A stretch of DNA of 64,000 nt, from positions 16,866,968-16,930,967 of the forward strand of contig CM032129.1 in the NCBI GenBank assembly GCA_018894105.1, written 5' to 3'. Positions 34,880 through 46,179 of the stretch are shown here, in pieces (position 1 is the stretch's first letter; every line of letters starts with the position of its first letter). A program made the translations under genes and the position numbers. The notes under the pieces were generated by a model. The model was not told the DNA's origin, searched no databases, and worked only from the letters and a program-made list of their open reading frames with translations. This stretch comes from Jacaranda mimosifolia (Eukaryota; Streptophyta; Magnoliopsida; Lamiales; Bignoniaceae).

Positions 34880-36780
34880 AATTTTGTTAAAGTCCTCAAA
34901 TTAAAAGAAATATGAAGACAATGAATTAAATATCGCAGATAATAATTATTAGAATAAAGTTGAGCATCCTGTTACAATAAAAGTTCAAGGAATTTAATTA
35001 ATAATTCATGGGACTAGAAATATATTAAACCTGAAATGAATAAAAGTCGTTTTTGTCGCAGCAAAAAGTTTCAACTCGCAATAATTTCAATCTTTAAGGG
35101 TGCGGAAGTATAACAATTCGCAATAATTGAGAAGGACAACTGCAACTGCATGTGGACCAAAATTAGTCACCGGCAACCGCTTTTCTAGATAAAACCAATT
35201 CATATACCATTACAAATCACCAAATTCTGGAACCGGAAAGGCAAGTAGCCGGTACCTTTTAGGTCCACGTGTGTCTAACAACCAAACTGGTCACCAGTTG
35301 CAGGTCCCCCGTGAGGCAACGCTATGATTGTGCGCATTCAGCATGCTTCACTCCTCAGTGGCATAACTGAAAATTACCCAAACTCCACCCCTTATTTCAA
35401 TCCCAATTTTTTTCCAGTAATTAAGCTGTTATTAAAAATAATTTCTATATAGAGCTAATTCCATTAATCTGCTGAAGTGTTTTTTCTTTTTCTTTCTTTT
35501 ATGAGTAAAAACTATTTTGATACATGAATTTTTCTTTAATGTCAAATTAGCTTTTGATTCCGGCGTTGCACCTGGCAATAATTTTAAATTTTAAATTTTA
35601 TTATATTTAATTTAATTATGGTTTAGATATTAATTTTTTATAAATATTGAAATAAGAAAAAATCACTTTTTTTCATAAATATTTTACTATACTTATCATG
35701 CATCCTTACATAAAATATAAAATTATAAAACATTCTTTAAATGAATAAGATCAATCAAAATGAATATAAGAAAAAAGTAGCTTTATGGACCCATTGAATA
35801 ATAATTTCATAATTATTATTAAATTGCACGAAAACTACTTTTTAAATTTCATAATTACGTAAATTAATAAAATATTCTTGGAACATTGAAAACAAATAAC
35901 GGGTTAAAGGAAAAACATAATATAAAAAAAGTACAAAAAAAAGGATCAAAAGTGAAAATAAATGTAAAATTTTAATTTACCACAAATTCAAGACTTTGGA
36001 TTTCTTTTGTAAATTAACCTGGTTCATAAACATAAAATTTTATTAATATTAGTAAATCACATTCAAATTATAAAATACGTGCATAATAAAAAAAATGAGA
36101 ATTTAACTCACCAAACAAATGATCCTATAGAGGCAAAGAAAAAAAAATATTTTTGTACCTTTAAATACTAGTGTATTGCATGTTTGGTTATTTTTATTAT
36201 ATATTGCTTGTAGGGATTATGGGCTCAGATTAAGGAACTTAACTTAATTAAAACAACAAATTATGAAATAAAATATAATTTAGGAAAATATTGAATTGAG
36301 GTAAAACTTTTTGGAATAAATATAGAGAGAGTTATAGAAAATCTTACCATTTCAAAATATAAAAAATCTCAATAACTACTTTTCAGACTCAATGCTTGAA
36401 TTTATTAAATAAAAATTTAAATATTTAGCATCAATATGTCAACAGCAAATTTACATACTCAAATTAGCCATTTATATAATAACTTAATAATTGTTCTTAA
36501 ATGATCAAAGGCAACAACAGTTGTATCATACTTGATAAGATTTTAAAATTCTTTAATATATGCAATCTCAAAATTATTAATTTTAAAATAAATTAGCCAC
36601 TATTTTACTTTATTTGAAATAAATATTTTATCTAAATAACGTTGTTTATAATCAAACTCAAACAAATAATGCAAACATAGTTGGTTTATATGTAAATTAT
36701 AATTGGATTTATAGAATTGTAGATATTAAACATATGAAAAGTAATAAAATTGCTTTTAAAAAATCAATTGAAAATAATTT
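34880..36780. other. AT-rich intergenic sequence
   Basis: No gene or mobile element recognised. A slightly GC-richer patch at about 35050-35390 contains a G-box-like CCACGTGT near 35265 but no adjacent coding frame. Confidence 0.5.
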
Positions 36781-36781
36781 T

Positions 36782-36964
36782 ACATGCATAAACTAATATA
36801 TATGTGTGTGCATGTGAGTGTAGATTAGTTCCATACATAAACTAATACACACACACACACACATACATATTGAATACTTACCATCATTAGATGTGGAGTT
36901 ATCAAAAATTAATTAATATAGTGTTGACATACTAATAATAAAATAGTTCATTTTTATAGTAAAT

Positions 36965-37016
<52 letters not shown>

Positions 37017-37262
37017 TTTACAGAAACTAATATATATATATGTATGTATATATTAGTTTCATACATAAACTAATATATGCACATATATAGAGGGAGATAA
37101 ATACAAAAATTAATATGGAATATCAACACACACACGCATATATATATATATATATATTGAATACTTACTATCATTAGAAATGGAGTTACCAAAAAATTAA
37201 TTAATATACTGTTGATTTACTAATAATAAAATAGTTCATTTTTATAGTAAATTATATATGGA
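36782..37262. repeat. duplicated 110-bp block framed by microsatellites
   Basis: A block starting ATATTGAATACTTACCATCA (36867) and ending AGTAAATTATATAT (about 36972) recurs at about 37154-37260. Both copies are preceded by CA/TA dinucleotide runs and by CATACATAAACTAATA segments (36831, 37050). A (TG)n run lies at 36980-37012. Confidence 0.8.
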
Positions 37263-37420
37263 AATTATTGAGATGGCAAAAGGGATAAAAGTAACTTATC
37301 CACATCATTGCCACATAATAAATATCCTTAAAATAGGATTGAACAGCATTTTACTTTATATATATTAGATTGATACATACTCTTTTTAGAAAGAATTTTA
37401 TTAATGTAAGAGTTCGATTA

Positions 37421-37652
37421 AGAGGGTATTTTGGTGAGCTTATAAACTCCTCAAAACATCTTATAAGATGTTTAAAAATTTATAAGTTGATAAAAAGTAT
37501 TTGATATTTTTTAAAAAAAAGAGCTTATAAGATCCTAAAATAAGATGTTAGGAGCTTATAGCTTTTAAAAAAAAGTAAGCAGACCCCAACTTATTTTTAA
37601 GATCTTAACAAACTTATAAGATATTTAAAATAAGATTAGCCAAACACACTCT
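37421..37652. mobile_element. MITE, hAT-like (GCTTATAA type)
   Basis: The left end AGAGGGTATTTTGGTGAGCT and the right end, reverse-complemented, AGAGTGTGTTTGGCTAATCT form imperfect inverted termini. The interior is rich in GCTTATAA / TTATAAGA repeats, as in a widespread plant MITE type. 232 bases, non-coding. Confidence 0.75.
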
Positions 37653-38654
37653 AAATTACTGTTAAACTATTATGTGAATATGTACAAATATTCTAATTGA
37701 TATTTAAACTTTACTTTATATGTCGGAATTGATAAATATTAAATAGAATTCATCCGATTCTTTTTATGACCTTTTAAACCCTAGTTTAATTATAGATGTT
37801 TATCTAATCCTTCAGAATATATTCATATGATAAAACAAATAATAATTTAATTATACATTGAGGAAAAATAAACAAAAATATAAGTGAGATACTCAAATAG
37901 TGATAGTTCAATAACAAAATTAAAATTTAAAATTCATAGGGAGCGTGGTCTTAAATTTTCAAAATAGTGAATTAGATTTTAATTTACTTTTGAAATTGAA
38001 ATTTGAGTAAAACAATAGAGAAAATAATTTATTTTGCTTTTATTTTTTGTATGTCTTACTCATATAGCTGTTTATTATTACTCAAATTATATTTTTATGT
38101 TATTATAATGATAGAATTTACTCGGTCATATTAATATATTATGACAAAATTGCATGGATATGTACTCGTAATTAAATTATAATTTAAAAGGATATATCAA
38201 TTACTGTAAAATATTTATAGATGAAGAATTGATTAAGTTTATTTAGCATGTATCAATTTTGTATTTAATGATAAGATTCGTGTATTATTAAATTACTTAT
38301 AATTATTAAATAACAAAAAATTTGCTCCAAAATGGTTCTTGCGTTTTAGTCCTTTCTTTCTTATTTATTCGGACTAATTGAAGCCCCTTTGGTCAAGAAA
38401 GCACTGGAACAAAGTCTTGCTGAATTACAAATATCTTAGAATGACGTTTATGCCCTCCGGATGTTCCCGTTGTCACGGGGCTGTTGTACTTTTCTCTTTA
38501 GACAATTGCTCTGATTTGACTTTCCGGCTCCAGTCCAGCGATTGCATTATTATTGGAAATTTTCCCTTCAGCTGAAATGACTGAAAGGACCTTGTTAGTT
38601 TTGGTGCTTCATTTTCACTATTGCTTTTACACATTATTTTCAGGACATCTTATT
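37653..38654. other. AT-rich intergenic sequence
   Basis: No feature recognised. A short open frame at 38378-38575 (plus) shows no domain. Confidence 0.5.
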
Positions 38655-39050
38655 TGAAAGTATTAAAACTTATTTACATTTTGTGAATCAATTCCAATCC
38701 ATCAATTTTGAAGTTTTGACTCTCCGTTTCAAATTTATTTTTTGAGTTCACTCCCTAGCCACTTAGATTGATAAAAATGCCCCCATTTTAGTTTTTTTTA
38801 TTTTTTTTATTTTTTATTATGTGCTATAAGTCAATTTTCTTTTCCATCTCTCTGCTCATCCCTCTCTCTCTAGTATGTGCTCTATTCCCCCCAAAACGTG
38901 GATTATCCTCCTTTTTTCCATTCGATCTCTAAAAATACAATAGCATGAAAAAGTGTTCTCTCCGCATTGCTTCTCCTCTCTCTTTAGTACTTCGAAAAAG
39001 CAATCAAAAATCATGCCACGGAGGAAGCACCAGGGGTGGGTCTAAACTAC

Positions 39051-39390
39051 ATCCAAGAGGTGGTTTTGAAGAAGAGGAACAACAATGAGAATGGGGTAAT
39101 TCAAAAGAAATTGCAGTTATAAAATAGGGTTAAACATCACAAGTCTAGTAGTTTCTTCACACTCTCAAAAGATTTTGTGCTATTTGAGAATGAGGAAAAT
39201 ATTCAGTGAGGTATTTGTGATGGAAAATGAAAGGACAACATAAATCTTGCAAAATGGGGAGTCTTATATAACCTATGGTTATCCCAATGTTAAGAGTCTA
39301 AAGGACTTGATTTACAAGAAAGGTATTGTAAAAATTGGCATGCAGTGGGGTTCCTCTAATAGATGAATATTGCTAAACTTACCCTTATAC
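39051..39390 (+). pseudogene. RPL7-like: ribosomal protein L7 (uL30) pseudogene fragment
   Basis: The frame from 39051 reads IQEVVLKKRNNNENG and KKLQL then a stop at 39120, followed by RVKHHKSSSFF, matching the N-terminal region of plant cytosolic L7 (the VLKKR-x-NNE motif). A second frame from 39184 reads LRMRKIFSEVFV, a stop at 39241, then YITYGYPNVKSLKDLIYKKG, a hallmark of L7. A frameshift then leads to GVPLIDEY, corresponding to the VPLTD block. The middle of L7 (the RIRG-x-N segment) is missing and the C-terminus is absent. L7 is a structural protein of the large ribosomal subunit; this copy cannot encode it. Its position inside a foldback element suggests capture rather than a stand-alone processed copy. 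Confidence 0.82.
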
Positions 39391-39839
39391 TAAGAAATGA
39401 ATCCTAAATTTTCTGTGAGAGTATAGCAATTTTAGTAGCAATTTGGCTTGCTTGTATGTTTGAATTGCATACTGTATTAATTGTTTAGTATACTTCTAAT
39501 ATCATAAGTAGTACCTCTTTGCTTTTTAGTTATTATACAGTTTGTTTTACAAAAATACTTTATTTATGCAATTCAATACTTAGTTGTTCTATGTTCAATA
39601 CTAGATTTATTCATTTCAATACTTACACATTGATACTACAACTTTTTTTTCTCAATTATTATGTATTTGAAGTTATTATTTATTTACCCTTCTTATTTCC
39701 ACCAATATCAAAATGCATGCTTGCACATCGTAATAGCATATTGAGAAACATATTTACAACACTAGCATTGTAACCTCAACACAATCTTATCAGTTGCTTT
39801 TGTGTTGAATGCCATATTCTAAGAAAATACTATTGTTAT

Positions 39840-42345
39840 GAGGTAAATGTATCTGTCCGACACCACCATCAAAAAGCCAATGAACCTCTCACAACTATAT
39901 CAATCATAAGACTAATAATCATAGTTTAATAATCATGAAATGACTTATCTAGTTAAATTTGACTTAATCTCTTATGTAATAATATTGCAAATCAACAAAA
40001 AAATGCTAATTTTTGAGATTTTTATACTAGATCTTTGCGTTTTTGTACTAAAATTGTCTTGTTCTGTACTTATTTGGCGTGTTTTGGAACTCGATTTTCT
40101 TTTGGCCCAATTTACCTCAATTCCATGCATGAAACAACGTGTAAGGCCCTCTAATACAATAAAATCATGTTTTCTACAAGCAATAATCCTAATAGTATGT
40201 GGGAATGGTTAGGAACACAAATATCCACATCCGTGTAAATCATTGGTATATGAGGTAAATATATCTTTCCAATACCACCATGGAAAGCCAATGAACCTCT
40301 CATGACTATATCAGTCCTCAGACTAATAAATCATGGTTTGATAATCATACAATAGCTAATCTAGTTAAATTCAACTTAATCTCTCATGTACTAATTTTTG
40401 GAATTTTTATACTGAATCTTTGCATTTTTGTACTGAATTTGCCTTGTTCTATACTTATTTAGTGTATTGTTTTACTTGCTTTTTCTTTGGCCGAATTTAC
40501 CTCAATTCAATATGTGAAACAACAGATAAAATCCTCTAATACAATAAAATCATGTTTTCTTCAAGTAATAGTCATGATAGTAAGTGTGAAAATGGTTGGG
40601 AACAAAAATATCCACATCTAATCACTTGTATTCTCATTCATATTAGTGTAAATTATTGATATATGAGGTAAATGTGTCCTTCCGGCACCACCATCAAAAG
40701 CCACTGAACTTCATATGACTATATAGTCCTAACACTAATAAATCATAATTTAATAATCATGCGATGGCTTAACTATAAAATTCAACTTAATCTCTTATAT
40801 ATTAAGAATGATACTATAAAATCACTAAAGAATACCGATTTTTGAGATTTTTATACTAGATCTTTGCATTTTTGTGTCGAATTTGCCTTGTTCTATACTT
40901 ATGTGGCATGTTTTTGTACTTATTTTTCCTTTGGCCCAATTTAGCTCAATTCAATATGTGAAACAACATATAAGACCCTCTAATACAATAAAATTATATT
41001 TTCTTCAAGTAATGTCATGATAGTACATGTGCAAATAGTTGGGAACATGCAACATATAAAATTATGCAAGAGTGTTTGTATTGGTATAGCCATGAGATGT
41101 TCATTGGTCCTCGATGGTGGTGTCGAAAGGATACATTTACCTCACTCATCAATGATTTATACTAGTATAAATGAGAAAACAACAGGTTGGATGTAGCTAT
41201 TAGTGTTTGCAACCATTTGAGCACGTACTATCACGACCATTACTTGAAGAAAACAAGATTTTAGTGTATTAGAAGGTCTTATGTGTTGTTTCACCCATTG
41301 GATTGAGGTAAATTCAGGCAAAGGAAAAGCAAACACAAAAAGACACCAAATAAGTACAAAACGAGGCAAATTAAGTACAAAACTTGAAAAAGTACAAAAA
41401 ACCAAATCAATTATACTTTTTTCTCGATTTGAAGTATTATTCTTAGTACATAAGAGATTAAGTTGATTTGTCTTAGTTTGGCCATTGGATGATTATTAAA
41501 TTATGATTTATTAGTCTTGGGACTGATATAGTCATGAGAGGTTTCTTGGTTCTCAATGGTGGTGTTGAAAGGATACATTTAGCTCATTCATCAATGGCTT
41601 ATATTAGCATGAATGAGAAAGTAACTGGTTGGATGTGGCTATTTATGTTCCCAACTATTTGGGCATGTACTATCACGACTATTACTTGACAAAACATGAT
41701 TTTAGTGCATTAGAGGGTTTTATGTGTTGTTTCACCCATCGGATTGATGTAAATTCGACAAAAAAAAAAGTAATTACAAAAAGACACCAAATAAGTACAG
41801 AGCGAGGCAAATTCAATATAAAACTTGGAATCAAGTATAAAAAACTAAAGAAATGATTCTTTTTTCTCGATTTATAGTATTATTCTTAGTGCGTAGGAGA
41901 TTAAATTGAATTTATTTTAATTTGGCCATTCACGATTTATTAAGCCATGATTTATTAGTTCTATGACTGACATAGTCGAGAGAGGTCTATTGATTTTTTA
42001 TGATGGTACTTTATACTAGTATAAATGAGAATACAAGTGGTTAGATTTGGGTATTTGTATGCCAACCATTTGCACACGCACTATCACGATTATTATTTGA
42101 AGAAAATATGATTTTATTGTATTAAAGAATTATGTATTGTTTCACTTATCTAATTGAGGTCACACCAAATAAATACAGAATAAGGTGAATTCAATACAAA
42201 ACTTGAAAAATCAAGTACATAAAACTAAAAAAGCGGTATTTTTTTCTCAATTTACTGTATCATTCTTAGTACATAAAAGAATGAGTCAAATTTGCCTTAA
42301 TCTAGCCATTTCATGATTATTAAATATTATAATAAATACTACAGT
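39840..42345. repeat. inverted array: three direct plus three inverted ~413-bp units
   Basis: Units start with GAGGTAAATGTATC and a CACCACCAT block at 39840, 40252 and 40665 (period 412-413). Each contains GAGATTTTTATACTAGATCT or a variant, a TTGTTCT-TACTTATTT block, CTCTAATACAATAAAAT, and CCACATC. From about 41080 the same text runs on the opposite strand: GATACATTTACCTC at 41130, GATACATTTAGCTC at 41572, and a more eroded third unit from about 41930. The symmetry axis is near 41080. A transcript through this block could fold into a hairpin with arms of more than 1.2 kb. Confidence 0.88.
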
Positions 42346-43372
42346 CTCAGTATCTAGTACTGAAATCTAGTATCTGAGAAAACCTTAGACCCTAAATGAT
42401 TTTTGCCTTCTTGTGGAAAACAGGCCAGCTTGGTCTAGCCACCATAACCTGATTGCTTGCAATCATAATGGCACTTTTCCTAAGCAACTAAGCTATCTTT
42501 TCCCATCTTGTACTAGGAAGCCATCCTCATATTATATCAGAATGCAACAAATCGCCATCACATTGTATCAGAATACAACAAGCCATGCTCAAAGTTCAGA
42601 AATCGTAGTAGCTATATGTATCAGGTATGCAATTGTACCTTATATAATCTATTTCCCCTCAAAATTCACTAAGGAGCTTTCCAGCACATTCAACACCAAC
42701 ATCTCCATAGACAACAATATCATCCTTCTCGTACGATATATATAATTTGCATTAAAAAACAATAGCATGCAATGTTCTTATCAATAAATCCAGTATTAAA
42801 ATTGACTTATACAATATTACTTATATAAAAGTTCGATATTTATACAAAGAGATGAAGTACTAAATTTCAAACTTCAGAGTATTTAAACTCACCTCTGTAG
42901 TGCCAACAGTTTCCTATGTATTAGTAGTTTTAGAAAAAAATTCAAAATTTAATACTGACATGGGTATAAACACACTGAAACGTAACAGTTTAGTACTAAA
43001 TTATGTGCAGGTACTACTACATTTATGCAATTGTCAATCATCAACATAAAACTACCAAAACATGACTACAACATTCAAACATCCCTTAATTGACATAACA
43101 TTAAAAATGTTTCTAAAATTTACTTAACCAAACAACTAATGTACTTTATACTTTATATGAAGCATATACATACTAAAATTAAGCATGTACTAATTGAAAT
43201 AAAGTATCAAAACAATAAATAAAAGGATCAATATCACTTCTTCAAATACGTATCCAGTTAGATTAGGGTTTTTTTCTTTAAAAATCTAAATGTGGGCTTA
43301 ATTGAGTATTTACTAACAAAATATTAAGTAGAATAACCAAAATTAAATATATATCAAACTAAAACATGTATA

Positions 43373-43378
<6 letters not shown>

Positions 43379-43426
<48 letters not shown>
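43379..43426. repeat. (GA)n microsatellite
   Basis: About 23 uninterrupted GA units inside the right arm of the foldback element. Confidence 0.97.
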
Positions 43427-43427
<1 letters not shown>

Positions 43428-44128
43428 TTCAACATTAAAGCAAAAATAAAAATAAAAATCTAATTCAAAAAGTTATCTCTTCGCCTTTAGGAATGGCAGT
43501 GAAAATGGAACCCTTCTTGCTTGTCTCTTCAAGAATGGCGAAATGTAGCTTCAAAGATTGAGTAGAAAATGAAGAAATTGAGAAAAAAAAAAAAAAAGGG
43601 CAATGGGAAGAAGCAAGAAAGCATCAAAGAGAGTAATGGTGCTATAGTTTCGCATAGAGAATACCTGGAGAATGGAGGGAAAATTATGGAGAGAAAAAAC
43701 AAGAGGGGGGAGGGGGGGGGGGATAAATTGAAAAATCGTGTTTGAAGAGGTGTGGCTGGGTATTTTTGTGATTTTAATTGTAATTTAGGATTATTTTTGT
43801 CTTTTTGACTGAAGTGGACAATGAACTCAAAACTCAAAATTTGAGTGGGGAGTGTAGACTAAAAAAAACTAGGGATTGAAACCTAAAATGAAAATAGCTT
43901 TTGTAACTTTTTTCTAATTAACCGTTATTTTTATTGTTTACAATTAAAAAAAATAATTAAAAAATAAATAATGAATTGAGTCAAAAGAAAATAATTTCTA
44001 ATATTATTTTTACAGTTAAGATCCAAACATGACAAAAATTTATGTGATAATTAGTTAAATTTTGAGAGATAACAAAAATATAAATTATTCTTTTAATTGA
44101 TCAGTTAATCTTATTAATTGGACCTACA

Positions 44129-44138
44129 AATTATCATA
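44129..44138. other. SINE target site duplication, left
   Basis: AATTATCATA immediately precedes the SINE and recurs at 44255-44264. Confidence 0.85.
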
Positions 44139-44254
44139 CCATGTGGTCAATTGGTCTAAGTGGCATTGTCCTCACATTAGTATGTATGAGATTCGAGGCT
44201 CTAATTTTAACAAATTCTTGGAGTACATACATGTGAAAATATAAAAAAGCATAG
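44139..44254 (+). mobile_element. tRNA-derived SINE
   Basis: A 116-base element bounded by 10-bp direct repeats AATTATCATA. The head carries an A-box-like GGTCTAAGTGGC (44153-44164) and, about 35 bases later, a B-box-like GATTCGAGGCTC (44191-44202), the split RNA polymerase III promoter of tRNA-derived SINEs. The 3' part has A-rich tracts (GAAAATATAAAAAAG). It is too divergent in its arms to be a tRNA gene. Lies about 1.1 kb upstream of the DUF538 gene. Confidence 0.85.
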
Positions 44255-44264
44255 AATTATCATA
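44255..44264. other. SINE target site duplication, right
   Basis: AATTATCATA, identical to 44129-44138. Confidence 0.85.
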
Positions 44265-44732
44265 ATTACTTCTAATGAAACATATATTATTCATTTTTCT
44301 TGGTAATAAAGTGTTGGAAAATTTTATGATGACTTAATTTTAATAAGTAAACAAAATAATATATGGCGGCACATAGATCACATCTCTTTGATTATAAAGT
44401 GTAGTTTGTATTACAAGAGAAAGCTATTAGGTGGTTTGTATATGTTTAGTGAGTTCCGTATTTGCAATAAAAATTGGTGTTAGAGGTAAAATGGAGCTTT
44501 TCTCACTAAAATGGAGTTTACATAAGCTCATTAAAGAAAATAAGTTTTATGTTTACTTGTTTATAGTATAATATAATAAGCAAGTCACAATTGAGTGTTC
44601 CTATTTTTTTTTTTTCTTTTTTCATAAATATCAAATATCTCATCCCAAAGCTTGCGCAAAAGCAAAATGCATTGCAAATTCCAGTCTCTATGCCAATTCC
44701 ACCCATTGGTCCTACCATGGTAAAATAATTGA

Positions 44733-45140
44733 AATCATGGGCCTTTTGGTTTTATTTCCAAATGTCATTTTCCTTTACAACTATTTCTAAAAGTTGAAGA
44801 GTTAGTTATGAAATATAAATGAAAATTGAGATGAATTTGGATGAAATGTTAGAAAGTAATTATTATAATATGTTATAGGATTAAAAAGTAGGTTAATTTA
44901 TATTTTTTTATGTTTAAAAAATTTATTTTTTAAAATATATGTATATTTTATTATTTTAAAAATGATAGTGGATATTTTATATCAAATTAAATTTAAATTT
45001 GATTGATGTGTAATAGGATGATAGGATATGTTTATAAAAAGTTTTAAGAAGAAAATGTGCACTTTTTTTGAAAAAAATTATGAGAAAATATTTGTTTCTA
45101 ATTTTCATTCCCAAATAAAAATAAAAATGAGGCTTGGAAA
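44733..45140. mobile_element. MITE, hAT-like (copy B), in the DUF538 upstream region
   Basis: Starts GGGCCTTTTGGTTTTATTTC, then TATTTCTAAAAGTTGAAGAG, TTAGTTATGAAA and TTTGGATGAAATGTTAGAAA. These blocks match, in order, the reverse complement of 33853-34145. The right end (ATTTTCATTCCCAAATAAAA then TGAGGC) is more divergent. It ends about 190 bases before the DUF538 start codon and so may sit in its promoter. Confidence 0.65.
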
Positions 45141-45248
45141 TGAAAGCATACAAGCCGAAGTAATTGATATCCAAGGGCAAATTAGTAAAAAAATATCATG
45201 CTCTTCCCTTTTTAAACAGTCTTTCTACTTTCCTGCTCCCTCCATATG

Positions 45249-45256
45249 ATATATCT
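45249..45256 (+). promoter_or_regulatory. possible TATA element of the DUF538 gene
   Basis: GATATATC in the short spacer between the MITE and the start codon, about 75 bases upstream of the ATG, followed by a CT-rich leader, as is common around plant transcription starts. Weak on its own. Confidence 0.4.
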
Positions 45257-45325
45257 CACTCTAAAGTCTAAAGCTCTCCATCTCTCATTTTTCTTTGTTC
45301 TTTTCCTTCCATATAATTTTCTTTT

Positions 45326-46173
45326 ATGGCTTTCATACAAAATCACCCCTCCCAATACCCCTTAGTACCCAGTTTGTTCTTCTTCTTCTTCCTCTCTCTT
45401 CCACTCTGCCGATCGTCCTCTATCCACGACCTCCTCAAGTCCATGGGCCTGCCCCCGGGCCTGCTTCCCAAGGAGGTCAAATCGTACAATTTCTCGGGCT
45501 CGGGCCTCCTCGAAGTGTTCCTGGACGGCCCGTGTTTGACCAAGTTCGACACCGTGGCTTTCTATGACAGCGAGCTGCGTGCTAATCTCACCTACGGCAG
45601 TCTCACCGGAGTCGAAGGGCTCTCGCAAGAAGAGCTTTTTCTTTGGCTCCCGGTGAAAGATATAATAGTGGATGACCCCACCTCAGGGCTTATACTTATT
45701 GACATTGAAGTTGCTCACAAACAACTCTCTCTCTCCCTCTTTGAAGATCCACCCGATTGCAGCACCAAAAGTCAGTAGTTTTCTTTCCATTTTTCTTTTG
45801 TTTATTATATACTTAAGGTAGATGATGTAGTTAATTGTTGATTGGTCTATAGGAATAATGTCACTGTAGACAAACATGGTACAAGTATTTCATGGGATTG
45901 TTGGCTTTGAAAAAAGAAAAAGAAACCCTTTGCTTGTACTGTTTGTGGTCATACAGGAGAAAAGAGATTTGAACTCGGAAAGAATTTTCTGCCCCCCCTT
46001 TTTTTTTTTCACCACTTTTTCTGTGCTATTAAATCCAGTTTATATGGTCCTTTTAATCCCGGTGGTTTATTAATTATGAGGAGCGCTGACCTTGTGTGAT
46101 TTTGGGCAACAATGCAGGTGGACTGGGGGGGAATATTGCCAGAAAAGAGAAGGGATTTGCAGCTCAGACATAA
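45326..46173 (+). CDS. DUF538 family protein (two exons)
   Basis: Exon 1 is 45326-45770, the intron 45771-46117 (GT...AG, 347 bases, phase 1), and exon 2 46118-46173, giving 166 residues. Reading through the donor hits TAG at 45776, so splicing explains the end: exon 2 adds GLGGNIARKEKGFAAQT, a tail of the kind seen in this family. Residues 1-32 look like a signal peptide (hydrophobic LFFFFFLSLPLC), followed by HDLLKSMGLPPGLLPKEV, FYDSELRANLTYGSLTG, EELFLWLPVKDI and FEDPPDC, the conserved DUF538 blocks. Length fits the family (about 150-180). DUF538 is plant-specific; its biochemical role is not well established, and a secreted or wall location is only suggested by the signal peptide. Codon use is markedly GC-richer than the flanks. 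The only credible intact host gene here. An AATAAA overlaps the stop at 46173-46178. Confidence 0.92.
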
Positions 46174-46179
46174 ATAAAG

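Larger units (their letters stand above)
38655..43925. mobile_element. foldback / Mutator-like element (Pack-MULE candidate)
   Basis: The segment near 38660-38790 and the reverse complement of 43925-43790 align as long imperfect inverted termini: both show CATTTT near the outer end, a CTCAAATTTT-type block, TTTTGAGTTCA (38742-38752) and a CCACTT block, at perhaps 70% identity by eye. Inside lie a ribosomal protein L7 pseudogene (39051-39390) and a large inverted array (39840-42345). Long inverted termini plus captured host-gene sequence are features of Mutator-like Pack-MULEs or foldback elements. I found no transposase and could not fix the exact ends or target duplication, so the class is inferred. 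Confidence 0.5.

Noticed and set aside
38378..38575. 65-aa plus-strand frame next to the foldback element
   Set aside because: Not similar to any family I recognise; composition and context look intergenic.
43529..43837. Minus-strand 102-aa frame rich in Pro/Phe
   Set aside because: Produced by poly-purine and poly-pyrimidine tracts in the foldback arm.
44139..44210. tRNA gene suggested by box A and box B
   Set aside because: The cloverleaf arms do not pair well, and the unit has an A-rich tail and flanking 10-bp duplications, so it is a SINE.
45343..45628. Minus-strand frames opposite the DUF538 gene
   Set aside because: Shadow frames of a GC-rich coding exon.
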